A stretch of DNA of 64,000 nucleotides from Saccharopolyspora hordei (GTDB lineage Bacteria > Actinomycetota > Actinomycetes > Mycobacteriales > Pseudonocardiaceae), in NCBI RefSeq assembly GCF_013410345.1, contig NZ_JACCFJ010000001.1, positions 2,145,001 to 2,209,000 on the forward strand, given 5' to 3'. Made by a program: the position numbers and the translations under genes. The first letter of the stretch is position 1; every line of letters starts with the position of its first letter. Under the pieces are notes generated by a model. That model did no database searches. It had not been told where the DNA came from and saw only the letters and a list, made by a program, of their open reading frames with translations. Positions 1 to 10,876 of this stretch are shown here, piece after piece.

Positions 1-1446
1 TACCAAGAGCAGATCATGGCGATCGCGCAGAAGGTGGCCGGCTACAGCCTCGGTCGAGCGGACATCCTGCGCCGCGCGATGGGCAAGAAGAAGAAGGAGG
101 TGCTGGACCAGGAGTTCGAGGGCTTCCGGGACGGGATGCTCGCGCAGGGCTTCTCCAACGAGGCCATCGAGAAGCTGTGGGCCACGGTGCTGCCCTTCGC
201 CGGCTACGCGTTCAACAAGTCGCACGCGGCGGGTTACGCCCTCGTGGCGTACTGGACGGCCTACCTGAAGGCGAACTACCCGGCCGAGTACATGGCCGCC
301 CTGTTGACCTCCAACGGCGACAACAAGGACAAGATGGCGGTCTACCTGGCCGAGTGCCGCCGGATGGGCGTCAAGGTGCTCTCGCCGGACGTCAACGACT
401 CCAAGGACACCTTCGCCGCGGTCGGCTCGGACATCCGCTTCGGCATGAGCGCGATCCGCAACGTCGGGTCGAACGTGGTGGCCTCGATCGTCAAGACCCG
501 CGAGGAGAAGGGCCGCTACACGTCCTTCACCGACTTCCTGGACAAGTCCGAGATCCTGGTCTGCAACAAGCGGGTCATCGAGTCGCTGATCAAGGCCGGC
601 GCCTTCGACTCGCTCGGGCACACCCGCATGTCGCTGGTGCAGCACCACGAGAGCGCGGTGGAAGCGGTCATCGGCCTCAAGCGGCAGCAGGCGATGGGCC
701 AGTTCGACCTGTTCGGCGCCGACGACTCGGCCGACAGCGCGGAGTCCTCGCCGCTGGCGCACCTGACCTTCAGCCCGGAGGAGTGGCCGCGCAAGCAGCT
801 GCTGTCCTACGAGCGGGAGATGCTGGGCCTGTACGTCTCGGCGCACCCGCTCGACGGCGCCGAGCGCCTGCTGGCGCCCTACCAGGACACCAGCATCGCC
901 GAGCTGGTCGGCGGGGAGCGGGAGGTCGGCGCGGGCAAGGACCAGATCAAGATCGCCGGGATGATCTCCGGCATCCAGCGCCGCATCAACAAGAACGGCC
1001 ACCCGTGGGCCATCGTCACGCTGGAGGACCTGGACGCCAGCGTCGAGGTGCTGTTCTTCCCCAAGGCCTACGAGATGTTCGCCGACTGCCTGGTCGAGGA
1101 CACCGCGCTGGCGGTCAAGGGCCGCGTCAACGAGCGCGAGGGCACCATCAGCGTCTTCGCCTCCGACGCGGTGCCGGTGGACATCTCCGCGGCGGAGACG
1201 GACCCGGGCACCGACCCGGCGTTCGTGATCAAGGTGCCGGTGAGCCGGGTGGACCAGTCGCTGGTGCAGGAGCTCAAGCGCACCCTGCAGGCGCACGCGG
1301 GGACCACCCCGGTGCACGTCAAGCTGCAGAGCCCGCGCGGGGTGACCCGCCTGGCGCTGTCCAGCGACTACTTCGTCTCCACCGAGAACGGCCTGCAGGG
1401 CGAGCTCAAGGGCCTGCTCGGGGCGGGCTGCTTCGAGTCGGTGTGA
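1..1446 (+). CDS. dnaE: DNA polymerase III alpha subunit, C-terminal part (5' end outside window)
   Basis: Open from the first base of the window (YQEQI precedes the first Met at base 16) to TGA at 1444-1446, giving the last 481 residues. The chain reads through the end of the polymerase domain (GYAFNKSHAAGYALVAY, as in the replicative C-family polymerase), the tandem helix-hairpin-helix region around residues 140-210, and an OB-fold (KIAGMISGIQRRINKNGHPW near residues 320-360). It is the catalytic subunit of the chromosomal replicase. No exonuclease insertion as in PolC is visible, so DnaE rather than PolC. DnaE1 versus DnaE2 cannot be proven from this fragment, but the intact C-terminal OB fold and tail favour DnaE1. 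A strong hairpin follows the stop. Confidence 0.95.
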   Translation, partial: YQEQIMAIAQKVAGYSLGRADILRRAMGKKKKEVLDQEFEGFRDGMLAQGFSNEAIEKLWATVLPFAGYAFNKSHAAGYALVAYWTAYLKANYPAEYMAALLTSNGDNKDKMAVYLAECRRMGVKVLSPDVNDSKDTFAAVGSDIRFGMSAIRNVGSNVVASIVKTREEKGRYTSFTDFLDKSEILVCNKRVIESLIKAGAFDSLGHTRMSLVQHHESAVEAVIGLKRQQAMGQFDLFGADDSADSAESSPLAHLTFSPEEWPRKQLLSYEREMLGLYVSAHPLDGAERLLAPYQDTSIAELVGGEREVGAGKDQIKIAGMISGIQRRINKNGHPWAIVTLEDLDASVEVLFFPKAYEMFADCLVEDTALAVKGRVNEREGTISVFASDAVPVDISAAETDPGTDPAFVIKVPVSRVDQSLVQELKRTLQAHAGTTPVHVKLQSPRGVTRLALSSDYFVSTENGLQGELKGLLGAGCFESV

Positions 1447-1452
1447 TCCGGT

Positions 1453-1482
1453 GGGCGCTCCCCGGTGGCTGGGGGAGCGCCC
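1453..1482 (+). terminator. Hairpin terminator after dnaE
   Basis: Perfect 11-bp inverted repeat (GGGCGCTCCCC, 8-nt loop, GGGGAGCGCCC) seven bases after the dnaE stop. There is no U-tract, which is common for hairpins at gene ends in high-GC actinobacteria. Confidence 0.75.
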
Positions 1483-1610
1483 GCGCTCGCTCGCGTGGTG
1501 GCGACGACGTACCGGCCAGGCTGAGGCGGTTCTCAGGTCCGGGTGACACGCGGCCGTGAACGGGGTTCACTGGGAGGAGCGGTCACCACTGCCGAGTGCG
1601 AAGGAAACCG

Positions 1611-2834
1611 ATGTCCACCACCGAGGCGCGCACCGAAGAGCCCGTCTTCGACGCCGAGTTCGTCAACGACCTGCACGCGCGGTACGCCGAGATCCGCGGC
1701 ACCACGCCGGTCCAGCGCATGCGCACCCAGAACGGCCTGCCGGTCTGGGTCATCACCCGGTACGCCGACGCCCGCGCCGCGCTGGCCGATCCCCGGCTGA
1801 GCAAGGAGGGCGCGCGGATCCGCGAGGTGATCAACGCGAACCTGCCGCCGGACTCCGACCGCCGGGCGTTCGACGACTCGTTGGCCGCGCACATGCTCAA
1901 CACGGACCCGCCGGAGCACACCCGGCTGCGCAAGCTCGTGGTCAAGGCGTTCACCAGCCGCCGGGTGGAGGCCCTGCGCCCGCGGGTCGAGGAGATCACC
2001 GCGCGGCTGCTCGACGGGATGGCCGAGCGTTCCGAAGTGGACCTGCTGGACGCCTTCGCGTTCCCGCTGCCGATCCAGGTGATCTCCGAGCTGGTCGGCG
2101 TGGACCAGGAGCGCCGGGACGAGTTCCGGGCCTGGACCAACGACCTGGTGGACGCCGACCGCGACGCGGCGGGCAAGGCGGTCGTGGCGATGGCCCAGTA
2201 CCTCGTCGAGCTCATCGCGGACAAGCGCACCCACCCCGGCGACGACCTGCTCACCGCGCTGATCCACGCCACCGAGGACGAGGACCGGCTCAGCGACCAG
2301 GAACTCGTCTCGATGGTGTTCCTGCTGCTGGTGGCCGGGCACGAGACCACCGTCAACCTCATCGGCAACGGGGTGCTGCACCTGCTGCGCCACCCCGAGC
2401 AGTGGGCGGCCCTGCGGGAGGACCCGGACCTGGTGGCCGGGGCGGTGGAGGAGATGCTGCGCTTCGACGGGCCGGTGACGCACGGGACCTTCCGCTTCAC
2501 CACCGAGCCGCTGCCGGTCGGCGACCAGGTCATCCCCGCCGGGCAGGTCGTGTGGGTCGGGCTGGCGGCGGCCAACCGCGACCCGGAGCAGTTCCCGGAG
2601 CCGGACCGGTTCGACATCACCCGCGACGCGCACGGGCACCTCGCCTTCGGCCACGGCATCCACTTCTGCCTCGGCGCGCAGCTGGCCCGCCTGGAGGCGC
2701 AGGTCGCGCTGCGCGGGCTCGTCGAGCGGTTCCCGCACCTCAGCCCGGCGGCGCCGCTGGACGAGGTGCAGTGGCGCTTCAGCACCCTGATCCGCGGCCT
2801 GCGCGCCCTGCCGGTCCACCCGCACGGGAGCTGA
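1611..2834 (+). CDS. Cytochrome P450
   Basis: Encodes 407 aa, a normal length for a soluble bacterial P450 monooxygenase. The I-helix oxygen-activation motif is GHETT (residues 243-247), the K-helix ExxR is E281-R284 (EMLR), and the heme-ligand loop FGHGIHFCLG places the axial thiolate at Cys353. No membrane anchor is present. The start at ATG 1611 is preferred over an in-frame GTG at 1596 because AAGGAAA lies just upstream. It stands alone: no ferredoxin or ferredoxin reductase gene is adjacent, so redox partners must come from elsewhere. The sequence resembles the CYP105/CYP107-like actinobacterial enzymes, but the substrate cannot be told. It ends four bases from the convergent antiporter gene. 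Confidence 0.95.
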   Translation: MSTTEARTEEPVFDAEFVNDLHARYAEIRGTTPVQRMRTQNGLPVWVITRYADARAALADPRLSKEGARIREVINANLPPDSDRRAFDDSLAAHMLNTDPPEHTRLRKLVVKAFTSRRVEALRPRVEEITARLLDGMAERSEVDLLDAFAFPLPIQVISELVGVDQERRDEFRAWTNDLVDADRDAAGKAVVAMAQYLVELIADKRTHPGDDLLTALIHATEDEDRLSDQELVSMVFLLLVAGHETTVNLIGNGVLHLLRHPEQWAALREDPDLVAGAVEEMLRFDGPVTHGTFRFTTEPLPVGDQVIPAGQVVWVGLAAANRDPEQFPEPDRFDITRDAHGHLAFGHGIHFCLGAQLARLEAQVALRGLVERFPHLSPAAPLDEVQWRFSTLIRGLRALPVHPHGS

Positions 2835-2838
2835 GCGC

Positions 2839-4338
<1,500 letters not shown>

Positions 4339-4481
4339 CGCATCCCCGCTCGGCCGCGTGCTCCGTGGACCAAGTACAGCAACAACGACCGGGGAACGCG
4401 GCCCCACCACGCCCGACCCGGTGGCGATCGTGTCCCGACGTCACCCCGGGACCGGGACCCGGCGCGGGTTCGGGACCGCGG

Positions 4482-6470
4482 TCAGCGGAGGGCGATGATC
4501 GTGTAGGGGCCGACGTCGCGCTTGACGAAGCGGGGGGAGTCGAAGACCGCGGGGTCGAAGTGGACGTCGTAGTCGCGGACGTTCGGCAGCTGCGGGAAGG
4601 CGTCGGCCTTGAGCTGCAGCACCAGCTTGGCCTCCTGGCCCGGGGGCAGTTCCACGTCCGCGTACGGGCTGGCCGGGTTGGTCAGGATGAACACGTTCGG
4701 CGTGCGGAACGCGCTGTCGCGGAGCATGCCGAGCAGTTCGTCGCTGGTCTTCGCGCCGGCCCACCGGTGGATCTCGGCGGCGCGCTCGTCGTAGTCGGCG
4801 AGCGGGTTGGCGTAGTGCGGCGTCTCCTGCTGGAAGCCCCAGTAGGGCTTGAAGGACATCAGCTTGTAGTCGGTGCTCAGCAGCAGGTTCTGCTCCGGGG
4901 CGCGGCCGGTCAGCTCGGCGACCGCGCGGATCTCGTCGTCGAGCCACGCCCCGGGCTCCTCCGGGTCGCGGTGGCCCTTCGCGTTGTCGCCGGTGGGGTA
5001 GTAGTCCTCGTAGGCGGTCTCGACCGAGTCCGCCAGGGCGAGGCCGATCGCGCCCTGGTTGATCGTGATCGCGCCGAGCATCCCGAGCGCGCAGGCGACC
5101 ATGCTGATCTGCAGCGCGTACCGCCGGTCCAGCACGCGCCGCGCGTACCCCACCAGCTCCAGCAGGCCGAACACCCCGGCCACCGCGAGCGTGACGTCGA
5201 GGATGACGTTGAGCCGGAAGGCCAGCAGCGTGGTCTTGGCGACCAGCGCCAGCGTGGAGAGCACGAACCAGCAGTAGACCGCGATGACGATGGTGAGCAT
5301 CGCCGCCGCGACCTCGCTGCGCCGGCAGCGCGCCAGCAGCCACACCAGGCCCGCCAGGCACAGCACGCCGAACGCGGTGCCCTGCATCATCGGCACCGGC
5401 AGGAAGGCGCCGTCCTCCGGCAGGTAGTGCTGCGCCGCGCTGCGCGGGTTGTCCAGCAGGAAGCTGGTGCCCAGCAGGTAGGGCAGCCAGACCAGCAGCG
5501 CGATGACCAGGCTGACGATCCCGATCGGCAGCAGCCGCAGGAACAGCTGCCGCACCGTCGGCCACCACGCGCTGCCCTTGTGCACCCGGAAGGCGCCGAT
5601 GAGGACCGCCATGGTCAGCACCATCAGCACCGCGAAGCCGAAGTGCAGGGTGTAGGTGATGGAGGCGAAGCCGACGTAGACCCCGATGCACACCAGCGTC
5701 CACCGCGGGGCCTCCGGTCGCCGCAGCGCGTGCCAGGTCAGCACCGCCACCGGGGCCAGCCACGCCGCCGACGGCCAGGCGTAGGGCTCCTCGACGCCGT
5801 GCAGCATCCCGGCCAGCGCGGTGGCGATCGCGGCCAGCAGCGCGATGCGGCGGCGCAGCACGACGCTCCACAGCGTGAACGCCACGACGGTGGTGACCGC
5901 CACCCAGGTCAGCGCGTACGGCTTGTACGCGGCCCAGCCCTCCCAGCCGATGAGGTTCGCGAACCGCCCGCCGAGCCAGAACCAGCCGCCCGGGTAGTAG
6001 GGCGGGGTGTCGACGTAGTTCATGTCGGCCAGGCCGGGCGTGCTGGCCATCCGCGTCATGTACTGCATGCGGAAGCCGTTGTCCACAGAGGACCCGCCGT
6101 AGTAGTACCGGGTGGCCTGCAGCGGAACGGCCAGCGCGATCGTGCTGAACGCGCTCAGCGACACCCAGGTCCCGAGCACCTGCAGCCAGCGTGGCGAGCG
6201 GCGGTGCCCGACGGCCAGCAGCAGGAACAGCGCGGCCAGCACCACGCCGCTGCCCACGGAGGCGAGCGCCTCGGGCGCGTAGCTGGGTTCGCTGATGCTC
6301 AGACGCGCGGCCGCGAACTGCAGCAGCAGGCTCACCACCGCGGCGACCACGGCGCACAGCAGCAGCTCGGCGACGGTGCTGCGCAGCGGCAGGCGGACGG
6401 CTGAGTCCCGCCGCGGTTCGTCGATCGGGCTCGGTCCGGTCAACAGGAGGCTCGGCAGGATTCCCGCCAC
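4482..6470 (-). CDS. aftA: Galactan 5-O-arabinofuranosyltransferase (AftA-like)
   Basis: Encodes 662 aa, close to the ~640 aa of mycobacterial AftA. About eleven to thirteen hydrophobic segments (from residue ~30) are followed by a soluble extracytoplasmic C-terminal domain. Family features are the DNGFRMQYMTRM and PPYYPGGWFWLGGR loops after the second helix, which hold acidic residues expected for a GT-C enzyme. AftA adds the first arabinofuranose from decaprenyl-phospho-arabinose onto the galactan of arabinogalactan at the membrane. GTG 6470 is the start because AAGGA lies 8 nt upstream; longer in-frame extensions have no support. Its presence indicates an arabinogalactan cell wall. No emb-type partner lies nearby; assignment within the GT-C group rests on recognised motifs. 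Confidence 0.85.
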   Translation of the reverse strand: MAGILPSLLLTGPSPIDEPRRDSAVRLPLRSTVAELLLCAVVAAVVSLLLQFAAARLSISEPSYAPEALASVGSGVVLAALFLLLAVGHRRSPRWLQVLGTWVSLSAFSTIALAVPLQATRYYYGGSSVDNGFRMQYMTRMASTPGLADMNYVDTPPYYPGGWFWLGGRFANLIGWEGWAAYKPYALTWVAVTTVVAFTLWSVVLRRRIALLAAIATALAGMLHGVEEPYAWPSAAWLAPVAVLTWHALRRPEAPRWTLVCIGVYVGFASITYTLHFGFAVLMVLTMAVLIGAFRVHKGSAWWPTVRQLFLRLLPIGIVSLVIALLVWLPYLLGTSFLLDNPRSAAQHYLPEDGAFLPVPMMQGTAFGVLCLAGLVWLLARCRRSEVAAAMLTIVIAVYCWFVLSTLALVAKTTLLAFRLNVILDVTLAVAGVFGLLELVGYARRVLDRRYALQISMVACALGMLGAITINQGAIGLALADSVETAYEDYYPTGDNAKGHRDPEEPGAWLDDEIRAVAELTGRAPEQNLLLSTDYKLMSFKPYWGFQQETPHYANPLADYDERAAEIHRWAGAKTSDELLGMLRDSAFRTPNVFILTNPASPYADVELPPGQEAKLVLQLKADAFPQLPNVRDYDVHFDPAVFDSPRFVKRDVGPYTIIALR

Positions 6471-6694
6471 TTCACGCGTCCTTCGGCGTAGCTGACATGG
6501 GGGCTCGCGCAGAATAGATGATGTGCGCTGCGCACCCCGTCGTCGGGTGATGCGGGCAGTGTGCGGGAGACCGCTAGGGTGACCGGAGCGGCCGGTCGCC
6601 GTTGCGAGATCGCGGGTCCCGCTGGAACCGTGGTCGGGTACCCGGAGGAACCGCAGCCCGGGACTGCGGTCAGGCGCCACGAGGAGGTCGGCGG

Positions 6695-7321
6695 GTGGCG
6701 GACAGCGCCCAAGCACCCGGCGGGGAGTCCTGCGGCACTCGTGCTGCCCCGGAACGGGTGGGGGCCGGGGTGGAGCACCTGCTGGTCCCGCACGCCGCGG
6801 CGGCCCCGGTGCCGCGCGTGGTGGTCAAGGCCGACCTGCTGCCCGCGGTGAGCGCGGTGTCGCTGGTCGCGCTGCTCGGGCTGCCGCTGGGCTGGCTGTG
6901 GTCCCGGCTGGCGCCGCCGCAGCAGAGCGTGCTCGGCCCGAACGGTTCGCTGACCCCGCTGCTGGTGGAGAGCTACCACGCCTTCGACGCGATCGCGATC
7001 TTCTCCCTGCTGTCGTTCGGCACCGGCCTGCTGACGTCCTCGGCGCTGTGGTGGGTGCGCCGCCGCCGTGGCCCGGTGCTGCTGGTCGCGGGCGTGCTGG
7101 GCGCGCTGCTGGCGTCCTGGATCGGCGTGCGGACCGGCGCCTCGTTCGCCGCCGAGCTGTACCCGGTGCCCACGGACCCGCAGCTGGGCGATCTGGTCAC
7201 GGTGGCCCCGGAGATCAGCACGTGGTGGGTGCTGCTGGTGCAACCGCTGGCGGTGGCCCTCGGCTACGGCCTCGCCGCCTCCTGGAACGGCCTCGACGAC
7301 CTGGGCCGCCGCCGGGCCTGA
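6695..7321 (+). CDS. Membrane protein, DUF2567-like
   Basis: Encodes 208 aa with four hydrophobic helices (roughly residues 45-65, 90-110, 120-140 and 175-195) and a short basic C-terminus. The pattern, including a conserved-looking loop TGASFAAELYPVP before the last helix, matches the actinobacterial DUF2567 family; function is unknown. GTG 6695 is chosen because GAGGAGG lies 7 nt upstream. A TAGGGT hexamer at 6576-6581 is a possible -10, leaving a leader of about 100 nt. It is divergent from aftA and convergent with the next gene, whose stop is 5 nt away. Confidence 0.8.
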   Translation: MADSAQAPGGESCGTRAAPERVGAGVEHLLVPHAAAAPVPRVVVKADLLPAVSAVSLVALLGLPLGWLWSRLAPPQQSVLGPNGSLTPLLVESYHAFDAIAIFSLLSFGTGLLTSSALWWVRRRRGPVLLVAGVLGALLASWIGVRTGASFAAELYPVPTDPQLGDLVTVAPEISTWWVLLVQPLAVALGYGLAASWNGLDDLGRRRA

Positions 7322-7326
7322 GCCGG

Positions 7327-8274
7327 TCAGCCGTCCGCGCGGAAGGACCGGGTCAGCTTGTCGAGGTCCTCCGCGCTGAACGCGCCTTCCACCTCCTGGT
7401 CGGCGGCGGCGAGGAGGACCACCGAGCTCGCCCCGTCGCTGTTCGTGGCGAGCACGCTGGCCAGCACCGACGGCGAGTCGCACGGTCCCGGGTTCGGCAG
7501 CGTCACGCGCGCGGTCACCCGGACCGCGGGGATGCCGCCGGGGAGCGAGATGTTCTCGGGCGCGCCGGTCTCGACCACCGGGGGGACGTCGTTGCGCGTG
7601 TAGGCCAGCTCGATGAACTTGGCCAGCGTCTCGGTGGCCACCGTGGTGTCGTCGGGCCCGCGCCGGGCGGTCGCCCCCGCGGTCGCCCGGTAGCTGCGCG
7701 GGTCGCCGGGGCAGAAGCCGACCTGGTAGTCGGCCACCCCGGTCATGGTCACCGGGTCGTCCGGCGGGCCGAAGGCGTGGATGTTCTCCGGGTCGGGGTC
7801 GAGCTCCCAGTCCATCGGCACGTCGTAGAGCGCGGTGCGCTTGGGCACCCGCACCACCTGCCAGCCCGGCACCACCGGCGTCAGGTCGGCGTTGGCCGCC
7901 GTCGTGGGCGCGGTCGAGGTCGCGGTCGACGTGGGGGTGCTCCGCGTGGTGGGCTGCGGCGGGGGCGGCCCCGCCTCGTCCCGGCCGCTGGTGGCGAGCA
8001 CGACGACGGTGGTGACGAGGCCGATCACGGCCACCGCGCCGAGCGCGATCGCGGCGACCAGCGGCCCGCGGCTCTTCTTCGGCGGCTGCGGGCCGGGGAA
8101 CCCGCTGACCACGCCCGGGTACTGGGGTGGCTGCGGCGGCTGGGTGAACGCGCCGAAGCCCTGGTACTGCGTGCCGGACGGCTGGCTCGGCGCACCGCCC
8201 AGCGGTTGACCGGTCAACGGGTCGTACTGCTGACCGTGCTGGTGAGGACCCCAAGGACCACCGGGTGAGGACAT
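7327..8274 (-). CDS. Membrane-anchored exported protein of unknown function
   Basis: Encodes 315 aa in three parts: a Pro/Gln/Gly-rich cytoplasmic N-terminus (residues 1-65), one transmembrane helix (about 69-92, LVAAIALGAVAVIGLVTTVV), then a Pro/Thr/Ser linker and a ~190-residue extracytoplasmic domain. That domain has two cysteines (in GFCPGDP and GPCDSP) that could form a disulfide. The layout resembles actinobacterial DUF8017-type surface proteins, but no function can be given. ATG 8274 is preceded by TAGGAT with a 6-nt gap, so the mRNA is probably leaderless. Confidence 0.8.
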   Translation of the reverse strand: MSSPGGPWGPHQHGQQYDPLTGQPLGGAPSQPSGTQYQGFGAFTQPPQPPQYPGVVSGFPGPQPPKKSRGPLVAAIALGAVAVIGLVTTVVVLATSGRDEAGPPPPQPTTRSTPTSTATSTAPTTAANADLTPVVPGWQVVRVPKRTALYDVPMDWELDPDPENIHAFGPPDDPVTMTGVADYQVGFCPGDPRSYRATAGATARRGPDDTTVATETLAKFIELAYTRNDVPPVVETGAPENISLPGGIPAVRVTARVTLPNPGPCDSPSVLASVLATNSDGASSVVLLAAADQEVEGAFSAEDLDKLTRSFRADG

Positions 8275-8323
8275 GCGGTGATCCTAACCAGCCCCCCGGC
8301 CGCGGTCGGCCGGAACCGGAACG

Positions 8324-9004
8324 TCAGTTGGTGCTGGTGGGTTGGGCGAACTCGGTCAGCGGCGCGGGCACGGCGCGCAGCTCGCGGAGGAACTCCGCTT
8401 CCCGCAGCAGCAACCGGCGGACGAGGCGCAGCCGGGCCAGCGGGTCGGTCTCGGCCAGCAGGTCCTGCCGGTCCTCCACGGTGAGCACGCAGTCGTCGGC
8501 GAGCAGGTAGGACAGGTCCGCGAGGTCGACGTCGGCGCCCGGCGCCTCGCGGCGGCCGCCGCGCAGGCCGGTGGCGTGGTAGCGCTCGTGCGCCGCGCGG
8601 GCCGCGGTGGTCAGGTGCTCGCGGCGGGCCGGCGAGTCCCGCTCGGGCTCGGTGTCCGGCAGCCACTGCACGTTCGCGACGAGGTACGGCGCGGTGCTGC
8701 GGTCGATCTGCAGCAGCCGGAACCGGCGCTCGCCGGTGGCGCTGACGTCGTAGCGCCCGCCGGGCAGCTGGCGGACGGTGTCCAGCACGGCGGAGCACCC
8801 GACGTCGTACATCGAGTCCACGTTGTCCTCGCCGACCTCCCAGCCCTGCTTGATGGCGACCACCCCGAAGCGGCGGTCCGGCACGGCTTCGCCGACGAGG
8901 TCCTCCACCAGCTGCCGGTAGCGCGGTTCGAAGACGTGCAGCGGCAGGTGGCCGCCGGGCAGCAGCACCGACCCGAGCGGGAACAGCGGTAGGACGTCCA
9001 ACAC
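8324..9004 (-). CDS. LON peptidase substrate-binding (N-terminal) domain protein
   Basis: Encodes 226 aa. The start [21 protein letters not shown], followed by [14 protein letters not shown], is the hallmark of a stand-alone Lon N-terminal domain (PUA-like fold); the C-terminal half is helical. No ATPase or Ser-Lys protease domain is present, so it is not a protease itself and may bind unfolded or modified proteins. The start is GTG 9004, preceded by TAGGTT and a 6-nt gap, which suggests a leaderless transcript. It sits 45 nt downstream of nrtR on the same strand, but no functional link to NAD metabolism is evident. Confidence 0.88.
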   Translation of the reverse strand: MLDVLPLFPLGSVLLPGGHLPLHVFEPRYRQLVEDLVGEAVPDRRFGVVAIKQGWEVGEDNVDSMYDVGCSAVLDTVRQLPGGRYDVSATGERRFRLLQIDRSTAPYLVANVQWLPDTEPERDSPARREHLTTAARAAHERYHATGLRGGRREAPGADVDLADLSYLLADDCVLTVEDRQDLLAETDPLARLRLVRRLLLREAEFLRELRAVPAPLTEFAQPTSTN

Positions 9005-9049
9005 GCCCCCAACCTACTTGCCGTCCCGCGCGCCGGCCTCGCGAGAAGG

Positions 9050-9754
9050 TCAGCTCGGTGGGCGGAACACGGCGAACGGGTCGGTGACCTGCAGGTCCCG
9101 GCTGGTGAAGCGGAACAGCGCCGGCGGTCGGCCGCCCGAGGGGCCCGCGGGGACGGTGCGGCCGGTGGGTTCCAGCGCGCCGCGGCGGGTGAGGACGCGC
9201 TGGAGGTTCGTCGCCGCGACCTGGTAGCCGAGCGCGGCGGAGTAGATGCCGCGCAGCTCGGAGACGGTGAACTCGGAGGGTGCCAGCGCGAAGCCGATGT
9301 TGGTGTAGGAGAGCTTGGCGCGCAGCCGGTCCCGCGCGGCGAGCACGATCTCGTGGTGGTCGAAGGCGGTCGGCGGCAGGTCGTCGACCGGGTGCCAGCG
9401 GGTGTCGGCGGGGACCTCGGGGTCGACGTCGGAGGGCACCAGGCCGAGGAAGGCGGTGGCCACCACGCGGCGGTCGGGCACCCGGTCCGGGGCGCTGAAG
9501 ACCGACAGCTGCTCGACGTGCGACAGCTTGTGCACGTCGACCTTCTCGGCGAGCTGGCGGCGGATCGAGGTCTCCACGTCCTCGGTGGCGGCCAGCCGCC
9601 CGCCCGGCAGCGCCCAGCGGTGCACGTGCGGTTCCCGCGCGCGCTGCCAGAGCATCACCTGGAGCTGGTCGTCGCGCACCCGCAGCACCCCGGCGAGCAC
9701 TTCGTGACCGGCGTCGCAGTCGTGCGGGCGCTCGGCGGTGTTAGGATGAGGCAC
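9050..9754 (-). CDS. nrtR: NrtR-type Nudix-related transcriptional regulator of NAD biosynthesis
   Basis: Encodes 234 aa: an N-terminal Nudix-like domain (about 15-150) and a C-terminal winged helix (about 160-230, [17 protein letters not shown]). The Nudix box is degenerate: [20 protein letters not shown] has Gln and Lys where the catalytic glutamates of REUxEE belong, so it probably senses ADP-ribose or NAD derivatives without hydrolysing them. It is divergent from nadABC, as are the NrtR/NdnR repressors of actinobacteria. GTG 9754 is the start; a perfect TATAAT lies 7 nt upstream inside the palindromic operator, so the gene is probably leaderless and autoregulated. Confidence 0.88.
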   Translation of the reverse strand: MPHPNTAERPHDCDAGHEVLAGVLRVRDDQLQVMLWQRAREPHVHRWALPGGRLAATEDVETSIRRQLAEKVDVHKLSHVEQLSVFSAPDRVPDRRVVATAFLGLVPSDVDPEVPADTRWHPVDDLPPTAFDHHEIVLAARDRLRAKLSYTNIGFALAPSEFTVSELRGIYSAALGYQVAATNLQRVLTRRGALEPTGRTVPAGPSGGRPPALFRFTSRDLQVTDPFAVFRPPS

Positions 9755-9777
9755 GTTTTCGATTATAAGGCGAAAAC
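9755..9777. promoter_or_regulatory. NrtR operator / divergent promoter between nrtR and nadA
   Basis: A 23-bp inverted repeat, GTTTTCG - 9 nt - CGAAAAC, directly abuts the nrtR start codon. On the minus strand it contains TATAAT (9762-9767), 7 nt before GTG 9754. On the plus strand TATAAG (9764-9769) can serve nadA, whose start is 75 nt away. Repressor bound here would block both promoters. AT-rich palindromes of this kind are the known targets of NrtR/NdnR. Confidence 0.8.
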
Positions 9778-9844
9778 CTCGGAGCGCGTGTCCGGGGTGC
9801 GAACGGGCCTCCCGGCCACCGGGGGATCCGGCGAGGAGGACGAC

Positions 9845-10876
9845 ATGGCCGTCACCGCCACGTGGGAGCGGACCGACGCCGGCTACACGGGCGTGCGGGC
9901 CGACGCCGAGTGGGCCCGCGAGGTCCGCGCGCTGGCCGAGGAGCGGGACGCCGTGCTGCTGGCGCACAACTACCAGCTGCCCGAGATCCAGGACGTCGCC
10001 GACCACACCGGGGACTCGCTCGCGCTGAGCCGCATCGCGGCCAGCAGCACCGCGAGCACCATCGTCTTCTGCGGTGTGCACTTCATGGCCGAGACCGCCA
10101 AGATCCTCAGCCCGGACAAGACGGTGCTCATCCCGGACGCCCGCGCGGGCTGCTCGCTGGCCGACTCGATCACCGCCGAGCAGCTGCGCGCCTGGAAGGC
10201 GGAGTTCGCCGAACGCACCGGCACGCCGCCGGTCGTGGTGTCCTACGTCAACACCACCGCCGAGGTGAAGGCCGAGACCGACGTCTGCTGCACCTCCTCC
10301 AACGCGGTCGACGTGGTGCGCTCCGTCCCGGCCGACCGCGACGTGCTGTTCTGCCCGGACCAGTTCCTCGGCGCGCACGTCAAGCGGGAGACCGGCCGGG
10401 AGAACCTGCACGTCTGGGCCGGGGAGTGCCACGTGCACGCGGGCATCAACGGGCCGGAGCTCGCCGAGCGGGCGGCGGCGGACCCGGACGCGGACCTGTT
10501 CATCCACCCGGAGTGCGGCTGCGCGACCTCGGCGCTGTACCTGGCGGGGGAGGGCACCGTCGCGGAGGAGCGGGTGAAGATCCTGTCCACCGGCGACATG
10601 CTGACCGCGGCGCGCTCCACGGGCGCGCGGTCGGTGCTGGTCGCCACCGAGGTCGGGATGCTGCACCAGCTGCGCAAGGCCGCGCCGGAGATCGACTTCC
10701 GCGCGGTCAACGACCGGGCCTCCTGCCGGTACATGAAGATGATCACCCCGGCGGCGCTGCTGCGCTGCCTGCGCGAGGGCGCCGACGAGGTCGACGTGCC
10801 CGCCGACGTCGCCGAGCGCGCACGGGCCTCGGTCGAGCGGATGATCGCCATCGGCGCGCCCGGCGGCGGCGAATGA
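9845..10876 (+). CDS. nadA: Quinolinate synthase A
   Basis: Encodes 343 aa. Condenses iminoaspartate with dihydroxyacetone phosphate to quinolinate, using a [4Fe-4S] cluster. Likely cluster ligands are in DVCCTSSN (Cys148/149), HPECGC (Cys224) and RASCRYMKM (Cys294), the spacing of the longer NadA type. ATG 9845 has GAGGAGG upstream; the open frame extends to 9746 but that would run through the operator. It is the first gene of the nadA-nadB-nadC operon and overlaps nadB by four bases (ATGA). Control by NrtR is inferred from the operator in its leader. Confidence 0.96.
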   Translation: MAVTATWERTDAGYTGVRADAEWAREVRALAEERDAVLLAHNYQLPEIQDVADHTGDSLALSRIAASSTASTIVFCGVHFMAETAKILSPDKTVLIPDARAGCSLADSITAEQLRAWKAEFAERTGTPPVVVSYVNTTAEVKAETDVCCTSSNAVDVVRSVPADRDVLFCPDQFLGAHVKRETGRENLHVWAGECHVHAGINGPELAERAAADPDADLFIHPECGCATSALYLAGEGTVAEERVKILSTGDMLTAARSTGARSVLVATEVGMLHQLRKAAPEIDFRAVNDRASCRYMKMITPAALLRCLREGADEVDVPADVAERARASVERMIAIGAPGGGE

